The notes below the pieces were generated by a model that was not told the origin of the DNA, ran no database searches, and saw only the letters and a list, made by a program, of their open reading frames with translations. Shown piece after piece: positions 62,513 through 64,000 of a stretch of DNA of 64,000 nucleotides (position 1 is the first letter of the stretch; every line of letters starts with the position of its first letter). The position numbers and the translations under genes were made by a program. The DNA comes from Monosporascus cannonballus (Eukaryota; Ascomycota; Sordariomycetes; Xylariales): assembly GCA_004154925.1 (NCBI GenBank), contig QJNS01000072.1, forward strand, positions 119,703 through 183,702, written 5' to 3'.

Positions 62513-62600
62513 GGGTGGAGTGTTAATTGGGTGGAGTGTTAATTGGGTGGAGTGTTAATTGGGTGGAGTGTTAATTGGGTGGAGTGTTAATTGGGTGGAG
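62513..62600 (+). repeat. 16-bp minisatellite, five and a half copies
   Basis: GGGTGGAGTGTTAATT is repeated exactly five times (62513-62592), followed by a half unit GGGTGGAG (62593-62600). There is no mutation between copies. Confidence 0.95.
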
Positions 62601-62621
62601 CATGGATGGGGGTGTTATCTT

Positions 62622-62708
62622 AAATGAAATATTCAGCATTGTCTGCTATTTCTTAGGAAGGTTAAGGGGAAGGGGAAAGTCCGTGAGGTCAGACAGTTGA
62701 GGCTACTT
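62622..62708 (+). repeat. Right copy of the direct repeat bracketing the AT-rich block
   Basis: It matches 34800-34882 in the same orientation, with the identical 25-bp core GCATTGTCTGCTATTTCTTA plus GGAAG. It sits just after the minisatellite, where normal composition resumes. Confidence 0.8.
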
Positions 62709-63619
62709 ATAATAAGATACTGGGCAATGCTTAGTATGCGAAGAGGTATGGGATAAACTCAGTGCATAAAAAACCTAAAAAGAAATTCTAAGAAAGATGA
62801 CCATAAAGTTTACTTACACATAAAGGAGGTACCCACAAGCCCGTCCTGGGCTGTAATCTCGGCATTCCGACCCCTACGATACGGAATCCAGCATTTCTAG
62901 CTTGGCGGACTCCCGGTGGGGGCTCTTTGGTTTCGCTCATCTGCTTCGCGGTTATGGCTTTGAGACTGGCCTGGGTGACGCCTTTTTCCCTTGGGCTGGT
63001 CATGCTGCTGGGAAGACGCGGCCAGTACTTTGTACTGCGGATTCTGGCCCTTGTACAGACGCTTCTCCTATTCCGCGAGGTCCCTCCATGGTCTCTTCTG
63101 TTCGCTCCTTTATGGCGGCTCACGGTGGCGAAAAGCCGCGTGGTTGTAAAAGGCATATCGGCATCCTTTTGTCAATTATAAAGGGAGGGGAAAGAATATC
63201 ACAGGGTTTAACTACATGTTGCGCCGTTAGACAATGGAACCCCTTTGATCCATAAGGTGCGCCTGTCGGCAGTGCGGTAGAATCAGCTGAAACCGGTATG
63301 GATACATAAGATACTTACTGATCTTTATATAATGCGTATTGTAATAAGATCTTTAGACTTCTGTGTGAAAACGAATACGCTTGGATAATCTTGTATACTT
63401 TATAAATGTGTATACAATCTCATTTGGTGCTGAATATGGCGGCCGTCATAGTGTACCGGACTTCTCTCCGGCTAAAAACTGAAATAAGCTAATTAGCTTT
63501 GATCATCTACTGGCATTAACGCTCTTTTGAGTAGATAATTCCCAGATTTATCAGTCGAGCTGCGAACGTGACGGTGGTCTCGTAGTCCGAGGCAACAGAA
63601 TTGCGTCCACAATGACACA
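62709..63619. other. Normal-composition segment, no secure gene
   Basis: Frames are open on both strands at about 62788-63255 (122 codons minus, 117 codons plus). They overlap each other and neither resembles a protein I know. I do not call a gene. Confidence 0.4.
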
Positions 63620-63959
63620 TCACATACTCCGCACCATTGCCCACCCACCCTCACAGGTCTGGCGACGACACGTATCGGTGATAGGAGGCGGTGATCCAGA
63701 TAGGGAAAACGCGATCCCTAGGCCTTGATACGTTAGCGAGGGGAAGTAGCCAGAACACGAGGGGTGGTCCATACTAATGATGGCGAAGAACCCCATATTG
63801 ATGATATCTTCCAGTTCAAGGGGGATTGCCCTTGGCGAAGAGCTCGTAATTCCCAAAGGGTGGGTCCCCTACGGAAAAGCCGTTAACTCCGGAAAGCTGG
63901 TTGTCCTTGAAAAGCTCATTTTGTACTCGGCGAACTGTTTGCCCCCCGGTGAGCTGGCT
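63620..63959 (-). pseudogene. Coding-like fragment of unknown protein with one apparent indel
   Basis: On the minus strand, from near the window end, one frame reads LTGGQTVRRVQNELFKDNQL, then GVNGFSVGDPPFGNYELF, and stops right after a CCCCC run (near 63825-63830). One base fewer there would continue into the frame that reads LELEDIINMGFFAIISMDHP and runs to a stop at 63620-63622. The two pieces are consecutive, stop-free and protein-like in composition. I infer one coding stretch interrupted by a homopolymer indel, either a sequencing error or a real frameshift. I do not recognise the protein. Its 5' side runs into the G homopolymers at the window end. Confidence 0.4.
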
Positions 63960-63960
63960 T

Positions 63961-63996
63961 GGGGGGGGGGGGGGGGGGGAAACGTGGGGGGGGGGT
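63961..63996. repeat. Long G homopolymers at the window end
   Basis: A run of 19 G (63961-63979), then AAACGT, then 10 G (63986-63995) and TTAAG. It is not a TTAGGG telomere array. Most likely it is a low-quality sequence end. Confidence 0.8.
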
Positions 63997-64000
63997 TAAG

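Noticed and set aside
62788..63255. Overlapping open frames of 122 and 117 codons on opposite strands
   Set aside because: Neither resembles a known protein and both cannot be right; left uncalled.
63961..64000. Possible telomere at the window end
   Set aside because: The sequence is G homopolymer with GTTAAG, not tandem TTAGGG; an artefactual end is more likely.

Overview
This window is nuclear DNA of a filamentous ascomycete (Pezizomycotina; Sordariomycetes or a close relative seems likely). The protein-coding genes are interrupted by short GT-AG introns of about 50 to 150 bases. They encode fungal-type Sec2, Kap95, ferric reductase, Apc5, CIA30-domain and Sla2 proteins. The right half is an AT-rich block with the signature of repeat-induced point mutation (RIP). 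All calls come from reading the sequence; no database search was run.

Left and middle part (1-34.8 kb, normal base composition). After about 5 kb without a recognisable gene come SEC2 (+, Rab exchange factor of exocytosis), KAP95 (-, importin beta, seven exons, 875 aa), a 5'-truncated and frameshifted relic of a 2-isopropylmalate synthase gene (-), and a 625-aa ferric reductase (-). A 5.4-kb gap without a recognisable gene follows; it holds a 216-bp MITE. Then come APC5 (+), a two-exon CIA30-domain gene (-) and SLA2 (+, four exons, 1050 aa). APC5 and SLA2 are classic companions of the mating-type (MAT) locus in Pezizomycotina. No MAT, APN2 or COX13 gene is visible here.

Right part (about 34.9-62.6 kb). 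This AT-rich isochore contains three RIP-ruined Ty3/gypsy chromoviruses with recognisable LTRs. Element A (36802-44052) stands alone. Element B (47488-59927) is split by a nested element C (50247-55890), which has identical 5-bp target duplications. Relics of reverse transcriptase, RNase H, integrase and chromodomain can be read in them, with stops where conserved tryptophans belong. Two solo LTRs (38553-38685 and 46027-46451), each with a perfect 5-bp target duplication and near-normal composition, entered later. Near the right edge lie inverted-repeat elements, diverged tandem repeats and a 16-bp minisatellite. A direct repeat of about 80 bp brackets the whole block (34800-34882 and 62622-62708).

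The last 1.3 kb returns to normal composition. It ends in a coding-like fragment with one apparent indel and long G homopolymers, suggesting the window ends at or near a contig end. The housekeeping genes do not form a pathway. The story of the window is a conserved, MAT-associated gene neighbourhood sitting directly against a layered heterochromatic transposon graveyard.
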